Shown here piece by piece: positions 10,234-19,004 of a stretch of 33,669 nucleotides of DNA. The notes under the pieces were generated by a model, which worked only from the letters and a program-made list of their open reading frames with translations, was not told the DNA's origin and did not search any database. Source of the stretch: Brachionus plicatilis (lineage: Eukaryota > Rotifera > Eurotatoria > Ploima > Brachionidae); contig QEOQ01000106.1 of NCBI GenBank assembly GCA_010279815.1, forward strand, positions 256,122 through 289,790, read 5' to 3'. Position 1 is the stretch's first letter. The number at the start of each line of letters is the position of its first letter. The translations under genes were made by a program, and so were the position numbers.

Positions 10234-10850
10234 TTGGAAAATTGATCAATTGTAGCTAAATAACTCAAATAACCAGTTTTTTTTTTTTAAGGCATACTTA
10301 AAATTTATATAAAATTATTTTAGCTAGTTAAATATAAATCGTGAGCACTGATTTTTTTGGTAAAATTATTCATTTTTGAAAATTTTTAAATAAAAATCAA
10401 CCATTTATATTTTATTTTGTTTCATTAATGTAATAAAATAAGCACACATAAAATTGGGAAAATCACCAAATTATTTTTACTCCATAATTATCACAAAATT
10501 TTGATAAAGATAAAATTTTAAAAAAATCAAGGATACATATTTGAATAATTTCGCAGTTTTACTTATAAATAAGGTATAAATAAGCTACGTGTTTTAATCA
10601 AAATGAAAATTTTTTTTTGCTTGTTTATGAAATAAAGTTATTTTATTTAGTTCTAAAATATTCAATTTAAGTAGATTTTTAAGCTTTTAAATTTTATTTC
10701 CTAAAATTTTATCTTAATATTAGTAAAAAATAAAATTATTTATTTAGCAATATTTTTAAACTAAAAAATGTATTATTAATTTTTACGACTTAATATTAAT
10801 AATTATTTAATTTATTGTCCAAAAATTTATATTCAATTAATAACATCCTG
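10234..10850. other. Gene-free AT-rich stretch
   Basis: Separates the desaturase from the 3' end of the convergent SAP-domain gene. An AATAAA overlaps the desaturase stop region (10225-10230). Nothing else is recognisable beyond short ATCACC-type motifs that recur across the window. Confidence 0.5.
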
Positions 10851-10856
10851 TTTATT
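10851..10856 (-). terminator. Poly(A) signal of the SAP-domain gene
   Basis: AATAAA on the minus strand ten bases after the TGA stop (10869-10867). Placement fits a cleavage signal, but the hexamer is common in this AT-rich DNA. Confidence 0.35.
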
Positions 10857-10866
10857 TAATATATTG

Positions 10867-11224
10867 TCAAAAAAAATCGTTTTTTAAAAATTCATATGCA
10901 GTTTTTATATTTTCAAAATCTTGTATTCTACTGTATTGGAATCTGGCTTTTACTCGTTTGCCATTTTCATTTATTTCCTCAATTATTTCCCCATCAGATT
11001 CGATTTCAGTTGATGGTCTATTAATCGACACATCACTAAATTCATCATCTTCTTCTGTTTCTGGTTCGGATTCGAGTTCGGGTTCGGGTTGAGGTACGGA
11101 CTCATTTTTTTTTATATAATCGTTTAATCTTTTAATCAAATCTCCTTTTGTACCTTGGTATGATATTTTGTATTCTTTGAATTTTTTTTTTTAAATCAAC
11201 TACAAGACATTTCGAATTAAACAT
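10867..11224 (-). pseudogene. Small SAP-domain protein gene with one-base frameshift
   Basis: The first ATG (11224-11222) opens a frame reading MFNSKCLVVDLKKK into a run of eleven A; with ten A it would continue directly as FKEYKISYQGTKGDLIKRL. Together these form a textbook SAP domain (two amphipathic helices joined by a Gly-Thr-Lys turn), a DNA-binding module. After it come a Glu/Pro-rich acidic stretch and a C-terminal block NGKRVKARFQYSRIQDFENI ending in FLKNDFF and a stop. The full product would be 118 residues. The frame downstream of the A-run is intact for 107 codons, so either the frameshift is recent, it is a homopolymer sequencing error, or the run is bridged by slippage. Short SAP proteins of this kind may be N-terminal remnants of transposase genes (for example MULE type); that is speculation. 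The downstream frame has no ATG before the SAP turn, so a TTG start there is not credible. Confidence 0.6.
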
Positions 11225-12013
11225 TTTTTGCAATGAAAAAAATTTTTGTACACAAAATTGTAATTTTGAATTTAGATTAAATAAGCACAATATTTAGGTA
11301 TAAATTATGGCAATAAAGAAATAATAAAAAAAAATTTTTTTGCTCAACTATGATTTTTTTTTTTTAGCAAAAAATAAAATTTTTGGACAAGAAAATAAAT
11401 TTTAGGATATATAGGTAATGAATAGCCAATTTTTACCGTTTAAACTTCATTGTATTTAGGACAATATTAAATTAAAGTATGAGGATTTTTTTTGAATTTT
11501 CATGTGTTTAAGCAAAGTACGTATTAAGTTTTCTTTATTTACATTTTCGAGTCAAAAAAAAAATAAATTTTTAATTAACTTTTCTCAAATGCTTTGGCTC
11601 ACTCGCTATTTTCTTCGATTATTCAAAATCAACGACCAGAAAAAAAAATTTTTTTCTAGCCATAAATTCTCTTTTTAAAAAAATTATTTATATAAAATAT
11701 CACAAGATAAAAATTCGAATTAATTTTGAAATTTTAATTTATTTTAAAGTTTTTTTATTTTTTTAAATTAAAATTGAATATAAAAATTATTAGCGTTCTT
11801 TTAATCAAATTTGTCTTTTTATTAATTTCAAAATTAGCTGTCAAAAATTTAACAAATTTTTTCTTTTGTAAAGAACTTACATTAAATTTTAAATTTTTAG
11901 CTTTTAACCAGCTAAACAGACAATTTGTTAGTCTTATTGTAAGCTTATTGAATGCCTTACATTTTGATGTTTAACTAAAATTTTAAAAATGCATTTTAAA
12001 AAAAAAAGTGAAC
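11225..12013. other. Gene-free AT-rich stretch
   Basis: Upstream of both the SAP-domain gene (minus) and the B3/4 gene (plus), so it should hold both promoters. No motif apart from poly-A/T runs stands out until the TATA-like sequence at 12014. Confidence 0.5.
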
Positions 12014-12021
12014 TATAAAAA
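12014..12021 (+). promoter_or_regulatory. Possible TATA box of the B3/4-ankyrin gene
   Basis: TATAAAAA, 89 nt before the ATG at 12111. It differs from the TATAAATA seen at the other genes and is weak evidence in such AT-rich sequence. Confidence 0.3.
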
Positions 12022-12110
12022 ATAAATCTTAATTACACCCTTTTTTTTCAAGCTTAAATTTTATTTTAGATATTTCAACTTAACAAAAAAATACTTTCAC
12101 TAAACACATA

Positions 12111-13274
12111 ATGTTAGTTAAAATTGCCAAAGAGGTCCTAGAAAAATACCCACAAACTCAAATTGGCTACGTGGTTGCCCGAGTTGAAGTAAAGACTACA
12201 AACCAGTACTTGGAAATTCTAAAGGGACGCTTGAAAGACATTCTCAGCAGCAAAGATATCAATGACAAAACTTATTCATCTCATGACCAAATTGTCAATT
12301 GGCGTAGTGTTTTCAAAGACTTTGGCTTCAAACACAAGACCCATCGATGCTCTGCTGAAGCTTTGATAAAGAGAATTGTGTCTGGTGCCAAAATGTGGAA
12401 CATTTCGAATGTAGTTGATTTGTACAATTGCTGTTCAGTATTAACAATGATACCAATGGGTGGCTATGACATTGACAAGATCAAAGGAAACATTTGCATT
12501 AGGTATGGAAAAGACAATGACACCTTTGAAGCATTGGGAATAAATGACCAAATTAAAGTGGAAAAGAATCACATAGTTTATTCTGACGATGAGAGAGTTA
12601 TATGTTGGCTTTGGAATTTTAGGGATTCCAAGCACACGTCCATTGACGAAACGACCAAGCATGTCATATTTTTTTTGGATGCTGCCCATTCAATGGGTCA
12701 TATTAGTATGCAAGATGCGGTGCAGTTGGTGGAAGAGGGTCTTGCCAAAATAGGAGGTGAAGTGACCAGCACCGGTGTATTAAAGCTAGAAGAACCTGAA
12801 GTGGACATTTCATTTGACAGTCCTGCTAAAAGAAATGTTGGTCAAAGTGGAATGTTCGAGGCTTTTCAAACAGCTAAAACAAAAACACTACCTGGTGCTC
12901 AACCTGCTAAAAGCACTGTAAAAAAAACAGCCGACTCAAGCAGCAGTGTTTCAAGTGCCAAGATAGATTTTGTTCCAATATCAATTGACAAAATGGCCAG
13001 CCTACAAACTGCTATTCATTGTGCAGCGACCGGAAATTTGGATACACTAAAAAATATTCTATCCACTAGGCCTAGTTTGATCGATTCTAAAGATTGGTCT
13101 GGTAGCAATTTGCTGATGCATGCAGCAGTTGGTGACCATGCCAATTTAATCAAATATTTGATTGAAAATTTTAATCAAAAAAGTAAATTAGATGAAAAAA
13201 ATCGATTTGGACAAACTGTATTTGAAATAGCAAAGAAAAATAATTCAGCAAAAGTTTTGGAAATAATTAGCTAA
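12111..13274 (+). CDS. B3/4 domain protein fused to ankyrin repeats
   Basis: A 387-residue intronless gene. Residues 1 to about 230 are a B3/4 domain, the module that edits mischarged tRNA in the beta subunit of phenylalanyl-tRNA synthetase and also exists as free-standing proteins (COG3382 type). Diagnostic stretches: VVDLYNCCSVLTMIPMGGYD (101-120), then IRYGKDNDTFEALG (130-143) and WNFRDSKHTSIDETTKHVIF (168-187). Residues 235-290 are a Ser/Thr/Lys-rich linker. From about 298 to 385 there are two to three ankyrin-type repeats (LQTAIHCAATGNLDTLKNIL; GSNLLMHAAVGDHANLIKYL; RFGQTVFEIAKKNN), a protein-binding fold. No synthetase parts are present. By family knowledge a free-standing B3/4 protein could deacylate a mischarged tRNA; the bacterial canavanyl-tRNA(Arg) deacylase CtdA is one described example. 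Which tRNA, and whether the enzyme is active, cannot be told. No signal peptide, so presumably cytosolic. Confidence 0.85.
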   Translation: MLVKIAKEVLEKYPQTQIGYVVARVEVKTTNQYLEILKGRLKDILSSKDINDKTYSSHDQIVNWRSVFKDFGFKHKTHRCSAEALIKRIVSGAKMWNISNVVDLYNCCSVLTMIPMGGYDIDKIKGNICIRYGKDNDTFEALGINDQIKVEKNHIVYSDDERVICWLWNFRDSKHTSIDETTKHVIFFLDAAHSMGHISMQDAVQLVEEGLAKIGGEVTSTGVLKLEEPEVDISFDSPAKRNVGQSGMFEAFQTAKTKTLPGAQPAKSTVKKTADSSSSVSSAKIDFVPISIDKMASLQTAIHCAATGNLDTLKNILSTRPSLIDSKDWSGSNLLMHAAVGDHANLIKYLIENFNQKSKLDEKNRFGQTVFEIAKKNNSAKVLEIIS

Positions 13275-13322
13275 ATGGAGTATTTTTAGACTTTATAAAA
13301 ATTCGAGCAAAATTATTGAAAA

Positions 13323-13328
13323 AATAAA
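13323..13328 (+). terminator. Poly(A) signal of the B3/4-ankyrin gene
   Basis: AATAAA 48 nt after the stop codon at 13274, a normal place for a cleavage signal. The hexamer is frequent by chance here. Confidence 0.4.
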
Positions 13329-13840
13329 TCTAGAAAAAAAAGTGATAAATAAGCCATTAAATTAAAATTAGATTTAAATAAATTTGAAATTTAATTCGTT
13401 TTTATTTAAAAATTTGTTTGAAAAAGTCTATCAATTTTTTTAAATCAATTTTAGTCTTCTCTTTAATATTTAAATCATAAAATCAACTTTTTTTATTTTC
13501 ACAAGTAGGAGTATCAGTATTCATTTTAACTTTGAGTTACTTTTTGCTTTTACGTTTATTTATTATTTGTTTTTTTTTAATTAACAGGCAAGTTTCGATT
13601 TGAAAATCATAACCAAAACGCTCCATTCAATCAATAAAAAAGAGGAAGCCTAATGTCACAAATTTTTTAAATAAAAATTAAAAAAAAAACAGAAATTTCC
13701 ATTTTTTTTAAATTAGTTTTGCCATAAAAAGTCTGAATCTAGTTGATTTTTTTAGAGTTGTGTAAAAGAAAATTTTTTTCTAAACAAAAAATTTAAGAAT
13801 TGAAAGAAAATAAATAAAAAGAGTGCTATTTTTATATCAT
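13329..13840. other. Gene-free AT-rich stretch
   Basis: Downstream of the B3/4-ankyrin gene and before the inverted-repeat element at 13841. Only A/T runs and no supported reading frame. Confidence 0.5.
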
Positions 13841-14737
13841 CATCAAACAAATAAAATTTATCAGCAAAATATTTTTAAAGCTTCATCAAAAAATAATCAC
13901 CACCAAATACACGAAAATTTAGATTAATTAAGTAGAAAAGATTCATTTTTTTTACATCAATTTTTTTTTTTCTGAAACAAATTAAAAAAATTACGCCACA
14001 AAAAATAACATATAAAACATTTAATTAAAATTTTAATTCAAAATTTAAAATTTAATTATTTTTAAATGAATTAACAATAGATTAAATAATATATTGTATA
14101 GATTATATTAAAATTTTTAGTAAAAATTATGAAATTTTAAATGTGATTTATTAATAATTATAGAAGTAGTTTTGCGAGCATGTAATTGTGTATTTTATTT
14201 TCAATCATTATTTTTCAACTCAGAATTCAATTTAAACCAGACGTTAGTTCAAAAAAGCCCAAGATTTGAATTTGAAAAAATATTAGAAAAAATTTCGATG
14301 ATTTTGTAAATAATGAAAGTGTACCTTACAGATATCAGCTGATGTAAATAAAAATAATTGGTTATAATATAGGAGAATTGTATGTGATTGTCGAAGATAT
14401 TCAAAAAGTTATACATACAAACATTATATATATATAGCTGTTAAGAATAATTGACTAAAATTCCTGATAATTCTAGGACACTTGATGTTGGTGAAAAAAC
14501 AACTCGTGATTGGCCTTAACTAGTCAAAAAAATTTTTTTTATATTTTATATTTTAATTAATTTTTGTTATAATAATTTTTTTATTTAATGATGAAAAAAA
14601 TTTTGATGAATAATTTCTACTTTATTATTCTAAATTTTCCTGTATTTTGATGACGAATTTTTTTTATTGATATAAATTTCAATAAACTTGGTGATTAAAA
14701 TAAAAATATTTTTGTGATAAATTTCATTTTTTTGATG
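13841..14737. mobile_element. Putative DNA element with 37-bp inverted repeats
   Basis: Positions 13841-13877 and the reverse complement of 14701-14737 agree at 32 of 37 positions (shared core AAATTTATCA, then AAAATATTTTTA). Further ATCA/TGAT-type short motifs (ATCACC, GATGAC, GATGAA) recur inside both ends in opposite orientation, as subterminal repeats do. True ends may lie a few tens of bases further out, since GATGACAAATTTTAG continues to about 14763. The interior has no long frame, so it would be non-autonomous. Confidence 0.5.
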
Positions 14738-14920
14738 CTAAAATTTTGATGACAAATTTTAGATATTAGATAGTATAATAAATACCACTTCATTTGCTTT
14801 AGACAGTGTACCATTCTGTATGTTCTGTGCAAGATTATATATATTTAGCGCATTTTTATTTTTTTATTTTAATTTATCCTTTATTTTATTTTTAATTATT
14901 TTTTTTATATTTTTTTATTT

Positions 14921-14970
14921 GAAGGAGCATTAGCTCGGTACAGATAAACAAATAAATAGATAAAACATTA
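14921..14970 (+). repeat. GGAGC stem-loop repeat with AAAT tail
   Basis: GAAGGAGC-ATTA-GCTCGGTACAGATAAAC followed by AAATAAATAGATAAA. The stem GAGC/GCTC is perfect. The tail CGGTACAGATAAACAAATAA is identical to the copy at 1294-1342 while the loop differs. It is preceded by a long T-rich stretch. Confidence 0.65.
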
Positions 14971-15116
14971 CCCTAATCAGGTACGAGTAAATTTTTGTTT
15001 AAATACAGAAATCTAAATCTTTGGATACTAAAATTTAGGCTAACAGGCCAAACTTGTACAGTTTTTTTATCTAAGGGTCAATTAATTTCAAACGATTAAA
15101 ATATTAAATTCAAAAA

Positions 15117-15122
15117 TTTATT
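15117..15122 (-). terminator. Possible poly(A) signal of the lysyl oxidase gene
   Basis: AATAAA on the minus strand about 110 nt after the TAA stop at 15236-15234. Other candidates exist nearby, so the choice is uncertain. Confidence 0.3.
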
Positions 15123-15233
15123 TTTTCCATCTTAAAAAAAAATCTTTCGAAATAAAATAAATGAAAAAAAGCTACCAAAATTAACTAACTATCTTTTGAT
15201 CCATGCGATCTTTGGTTTAAATTTAAGAAGCAC

Positions 15234-17663
15234 TTAGAATATCAAACCAAAAACATATGAAAAAAAATTGAAAATAACTTGTACTACGCCTTGTTCTGTT
15301 TGTTCGTTCCAAGTTTCCTTTACAAAAAGCAAATCCGGATCGGCGAACAGCACTGGTTCCAATGTGACATTTCTTTGTGCCAAGATGTCTCTATACTTGA
15401 AAACACTTCCAGAAAAATCATTGTCAATATTTGGCACATAGACAGCAAATCTTTTACAATTATTTGAAAACGAAGCCTCGACCAATTTTCTCTGAGTGTT
15501 TGTGCATACTTCATAAATGTACCAATTTTCTTTTGGTACGTCGGTAATATCAATCCATTGGCAATCTAGATCTTTGCGGTACAAATCCGCATAGCCTGCT
15601 TGAATGCCTTGGTATTCGCAAGAGAATTTTTTCTGGCACGAAATGTGAGAGCCAAATGATGTTTGAACGGTATCTTCAATACAATAGCCTCTTTTGCCAC
15701 CGATGGCAGCAAGTCTAGATCTCATGTCATACAAATTAAAGGAAGCAAAACCTTCGAAATGATAATGGGCATGACATGGACTAAATTGGAATTTATCAGG
15801 AGCTTCTTCTGGTCTAGGAGGAACAAATGATTCTCTGCCAACATTGTGAACATAGGTGTCAAAACGCATAACCAATCTATTGCCAGTAAGCCTAAAGCAA
15901 CCTTCGACCAGTGAACATGAACGATTTGAAACAAACTGCCATTCAAATTCAATGGATGGAATGACCTCATCTCTTCCATTGGGTGCTAAATCTCCCAGAC
16001 TCTCTTCAATGTCGTGCCATCTACAATCACTGGCACAAAATAGCGATCTCATGTTTAAGTGTGGCTTAGAATGGCATGACGGTCTCAAACTATCACAAGG
16101 CTTTAGTTTTTTACAGGCTGATATCTGGGACGAACACATTTCATATTTTTCTAGATTACAGGACCCACAAACTCCGCCACATCCGTCATCACCACACTGT
16201 TTCGTTGAGCTTGCATTGCCAATCTTTAAACCACAATCTGGCTTGCACACTTTGTCCCTGCATTTTCCTGTGCTCAGATGACATTCCTGTCCATCTAAGC
16301 AAACACCACACAGTCCTCCACATCCATCCGAGCCACACTTTCTATTGCCATCACATTGCGGAACACAATTTGGATAAAATTTTACCAATAGTTTAAATGG
16401 CGCCAAATGTTTGATCTTTGTTGCACTTGCCACCAATTTGTAAGTGCCATTGGAAATTTTTCCAAACACCCGTGACGAGAGTCCACCAGGTGGCGACGAG
16501 TCATCGCCACAAAATGAGAATATGGGCAAGGCAGCACAATGCTCGTCGGTCAACGCTAACAAAGTGTCCATCACATCAATTGATCCGTCTGCTGCCATCA
16601 TTTGAACTTCCATTCCCATCTTAACTCCACTTTCAATCTTGAATACATACACCATGTCTGGCACTGCCGTGTAGTGACATATTGGCAAAACACTGTCAAC
16701 CAAATTTGGCTTGCTCAAATCTCCATAAATGGTCAAATTGCTAATTCCTTCTTCGGGAACAACCAGGCTTTCATTCAAAAGCTGATAGGGATTTTCACAA
16801 GTGCCTTGGCTTACACTTGAAGCTAAAATGCAGCTTCCTTTGGAACACACGTGACCATCTGAGCAATTTCCGCAATAAAGAGTCCTATCATATGTCCAGC
16901 CACATTCATAGCCAATGTCCGAGCATGTTAGAACACCGCCTGGCTTATCACCAAAACATTTGGCACAAGTGGAGCCTCCTCTGGCTGTTTTGGCACATTT
17001 TTTTTCCGCCTCGATGCACTCAAAAGATGAACACAGATCGCCAGAGGCGTCTTCGCATGGATTTATGTTCGCTCTCAGACACTTGCCATTGACGTAGCGT
17101 TCTTCGCCATTACAGAACAGTCCATCTGAGCAAGTAACTTCCACATCTCTGAATATTCTGGTGTTTATCATTAGAGTCATAGCAGGGATGCGTTTAGCAT
17201 TTATTGCCAGATTAAAATGCATTCCATTGAAAACGCCAATTTGACTTTTGGGCGCTATCATGAAAGTTTTGTTGTTTTTTGGCCTAAAAACAATCTTGTT
17301 TGTGGCCGCATCGAATGATGACACTTCTAAAAATTTATCGCCTGACCAATTGTGGTAAACGGATTGTTCAAGAGGCGCAAATTCCAATTTTATGTATTTT
17401 AGATAATTTTCCTCAGTTATTTCTGGTCCGTTCCAAATTGCTTCGACAAAAGCGTTCCAATTGGAACCTGGTCTTACTGTAGAGGGAGCATAGAAAATGT
17501 AGTCGTTTAACCAATGGACATTCTTGATTCCAAATTCAGCTGATTCCATCTCTATGAGCCATTCTTCAGGAATAGGTGGCAAAAGATTTGTGGTCAATCT
17601 CTGGTCAAAAAGATTGCAAAAAGCAAGCAACACAGTCCAAGTTTTTGGAAAAAATTTGAACAT
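15234..17663 (-). CDS. Secreted lysyl oxidase with Cys-rich and CGxDGCGG repeats
   Basis: An 809-residue single-exon gene. Residues 1-25 look like a signal peptide (TWTVLLAFCNLF core). About 30-170 is an unrecognised domain; 178-278 is Cys-rich, opening CSDGLFCNGEE; 289-430 resembles a bacterial PPC-type beta-sandwich (PDMVYVF, DTLLAL, CGDDSSPPGGLSSRV, NGTYKL). Two CGxDGCGGxCGxC repeats follow (443-455, 490-502). The lysyl oxidase catalytic domain spans about 570-745: copper ligands H631, H633, H635 in CHAHYHFEGFA, K657 (GGKRGYCIEDT) and Y695 (eight residues before the Trp of DCQWIDIT), which align with the Lys and Tyr that form the quinone cofactor LTQ in human LOX. So the enzyme looks competent to oxidise peptidyl lysine to the aldehyde used in crosslinking. 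The last 17 residues (from 793) are hydrophobic, suggesting a membrane or GPI signal. The HYHFEGFA form and the accessory domains recall bacterial homologues more than animal LOX. A TATAAATA lies 47 nt upstream. Confidence 0.92.
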   Translation of the reverse strand: MFKFFPKTWTVLLAFCNLFDQRLTTNLLPPIPEEWLIEMESAEFGIKNVHWLNDYIFYAPSTVRPGSNWNAFVEAIWNGPEITEENYLKYIKLEFAPLEQSVYHNWSGDKFLEVSSFDAATNKIVFRPKNNKTFMIAPKSQIGVFNGMHFNLAINAKRIPAMTLMINTRIFRDVEVTCSDGLFCNGEERYVNGKCLRANINPCEDASGDLCSSFECIEAEKKCAKTARGGSTCAKCFGDKPGGVLTCSDIGYECGWTYDRTLYCGNCSDGHVCSKGSCILASSVSQGTCENPYQLLNESLVVPEEGISNLTIYGDLSKPNLVDSVLPICHYTAVPDMVYVFKIESGVKMGMEVQMMAADGSIDVMDTLLALTDEHCAALPIFSFCGDDSSPPGGLSSRVFGKISNGTYKLVASATKIKHLAPFKLLVKFYPNCVPQCDGNRKCGSDGCGGLCGVCLDGQECHLSTGKCRDKVCKPDCGLKIGNASSTKQCGDDGCGGVCGSCNLEKYEMCSSQISACKKLKPCDSLRPSCHSKPHLNMRSLFCASDCRWHDIEESLGDLAPNGRDEVIPSIEFEWQFVSNRSCSLVEGCFRLTGNRLVMRFDTYVHNVGRESFVPPRPEEAPDKFQFSPCHAHYHFEGFASFNLYDMRSRLAAIGGKRGYCIEDTVQTSFGSHISCQKKFSCEYQGIQAGYADLYRKDLDCQWIDITDVPKENWYIYEVCTNTQRKLVEASFSNNCKRFAVYVPNIDNDFSGSVFKYRDILAQRNVTLEPVLFADPDLLFVKETWNEQTEQGVVQVIFNFFSYVFGLIF

Positions 17664-17710
17664 TTTAAAGAAAAGTTTGTTTCAGTTTTCTGTATTAAAG
17701 AAGCTTCCCA

Positions 17711-17718
17711 TATTTATA
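17711..17718 (-). promoter_or_regulatory. TATA box of the lysyl oxidase gene
   Basis: TATAAATA on the minus strand with 47 nt between it and the ATG at 17663, the same octamer and spacing as at the desaturase gene. Confidence 0.55.
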
Positions 17719-18081
17719 GTAAAATGACTTACTTTTGGAATATTTCAAATTACCTGATTCAAGAAGGGTTTTAACTCAAAGGTTTCTTTTGATATTTTAG
17801 TTTTTTCTATAACCAGTATTTATTTGAAGAGAGATATTTTTTTTTTCGTTTTTTTTTGATACATTTCAAAAAAACAAGACTTAGAATGAATATTTTAAAA
17901 TTTGTCTAAAAATGTTTCTCTAGTCTGGATTAAATTTTTAAAATTCTAGATGAATGCGCAAAATAAAATAAAATAAAAAAATATTAAGTATTCGATGATC
18001 TAAAATCAAATAAACTTTTTCTAAAAAAGTTAATAAAATTTTTTTTTAAATAAAAATTGAAAATTAAAATCTGAATCGAAT
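17719..18081. other. Gene-free upstream region of lysyl oxidase
   Basis: AT-rich sequence between the lysyl oxidase promoter and the foldback element. No gene or repeat recognised. Confidence 0.45.
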
Positions 18082-18705
18082 CAGAGTTGTTTAAAAGTCA
18101 TAAAGTCAAAGAAAAGTCAAGCACTTGAAATGACTTGAGTTGATTTTAATTTTTTAAAAATGACCAAATTATTGTAAAGAATCAAAAAACTAAAAATTTT
18201 AATTTCTTATCAAAATATTATTATAGTATTTATATTTCAAGTTTTAAATTCAAATTTTGTTTTTTAGGAAATTTATTAAAAAATGCTTTGCTAAATAGAG
18301 GGGACGATTTTCCTTCAATCCTTTTTACTAACAACCAGGAACTCTAAACCTGTGTACCGTGCTTTTCAAAATTTTTATTTTGAAATTTTGTTTACATATC
18401 TGAATTTAAAAAAAAAATCATTTGGTTATTGATTTCAATATTAGATTAAAAAGCGTCATCTTTTTAATAAGAAATTAAAATTTTTAGTTTTTTGATCCTT
18501 TACAGTTTTTGTCATTTTTTGTAACTTGTTTTTATAAAAAATTAATTAAAAGTCAGATCAAATGACTTGACTTTGAAAAGACTTTAAAATATTTTTTTTT
18601 CTGACTTTTGCACAAGTCTGGTCTGGACATTTAAATTAAAAAAAAAAAAGTCCGAGTCAAAGAATTTAAATTTTGTTTTTTTTTTAAAAAGTCCGAACAA
18701 CATGA
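18082..18705. mobile_element. Diverged hAT-like element carrying a foldback
   Basis: The left end CAGAGTTGTTTAAAAGTC is identical to the termini at 20024 and 23875, and AAGTCAAG-type repeats follow as in those copies. A recognisable right end is missing; GTCCGAACAACATG at about 18690-18704 may be its decayed form. Inside lie the 42-bp inverted repeats listed separately, and GTCCGAG/GTCTGGAC motifs. More of these motifs continue to about 18830, suggesting nested copies. Confidence 0.45.
18174..18503. repeat. Foldback: 42-bp inverted repeats, 246-bp spacer
   Basis: The left arm 18174-18215 (begins GTAAAGAATCAAAAAACTAA) and the reverse complement of 18462-18503 agree at 40 of 42 positions. Weaker complementarity (AAATGAC, GACTTGA and GTC motifs) continues outwards on both sides, so the arms may be over 100 bp. 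A transcript would fold into a long hairpin. Confidence 0.8.
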
Positions 18706-18769
18706 ATTAATAGTAAATGTGGCGGTCTAATGTTCCTTTTACCGTTCCAGGTAGTTATTGTCACTAAAA

Positions 18770-18830
18770 TTAAAGTCCAAGTCCGGACTTTAAAAAAAAT
18801 AAAAAAAAGTCTTTGGCTCGGACTTTAGTT
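18770..18830. repeat. Fragment of the GTCCGGAC repeat family
   Basis: AAAGTCCAAGTCCGGACTTT followed by a second, inverted-looking AAGTCTTTGGCTCGGACTTT, matching the interior of the hAT-like MITEs. No termini are present. Confidence 0.45.
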
Positions 18831-19004
18831 CTTCTCTTCATTTGAATCTGAATTAATCTTTATGCGCATTATTGTTGTTTTCAAATAATCTTTTTTTGGA
18901 TGCGTGCTTTTCAATGGTGTCCTTTTTCGTTCTTTTTTTCTTTCTTCGTCATCTCATTCTACATATTCTAAATCCGAAAATTTATTTTGAAAATTTGAAG
19001 CCAT
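18825..19004 (-). pseudogene. Decayed small reading frame with internal TGA
   Basis: A 59-codon frame starting at ATG 19004-19002 reads MASNFQNKFSDLEYVE, meets TGA at 18956-18954, then continues as a strongly charged DDEERKKERKRTPLKSTHP segment to a TAA at 18827-18825. The basic cluster could be a nuclear localisation signal, as in transposon-encoded proteins, and the end overlaps GTCCGAG-type repeat sequence. I do not recognise a family. It may instead be an exon piece or chance frame. Confidence 0.3.

Noticed and set aside
11774..11974. 66-codon plus-strand frame
   Set aside because: Begins at TTG, hydrophobic A/T-run composition, no support.
12441..12689. 82-codon minus-strand frame
   Set aside because: Antisense to the B3/4 domain, whose motifs are on the plus strand.
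15279..17727. Multiple plus-strand and other-frame open frames of 60-141 codons
   Set aside because: All overlap the 809-codon lysyl oxidase gene in other frames and show no family motifs.
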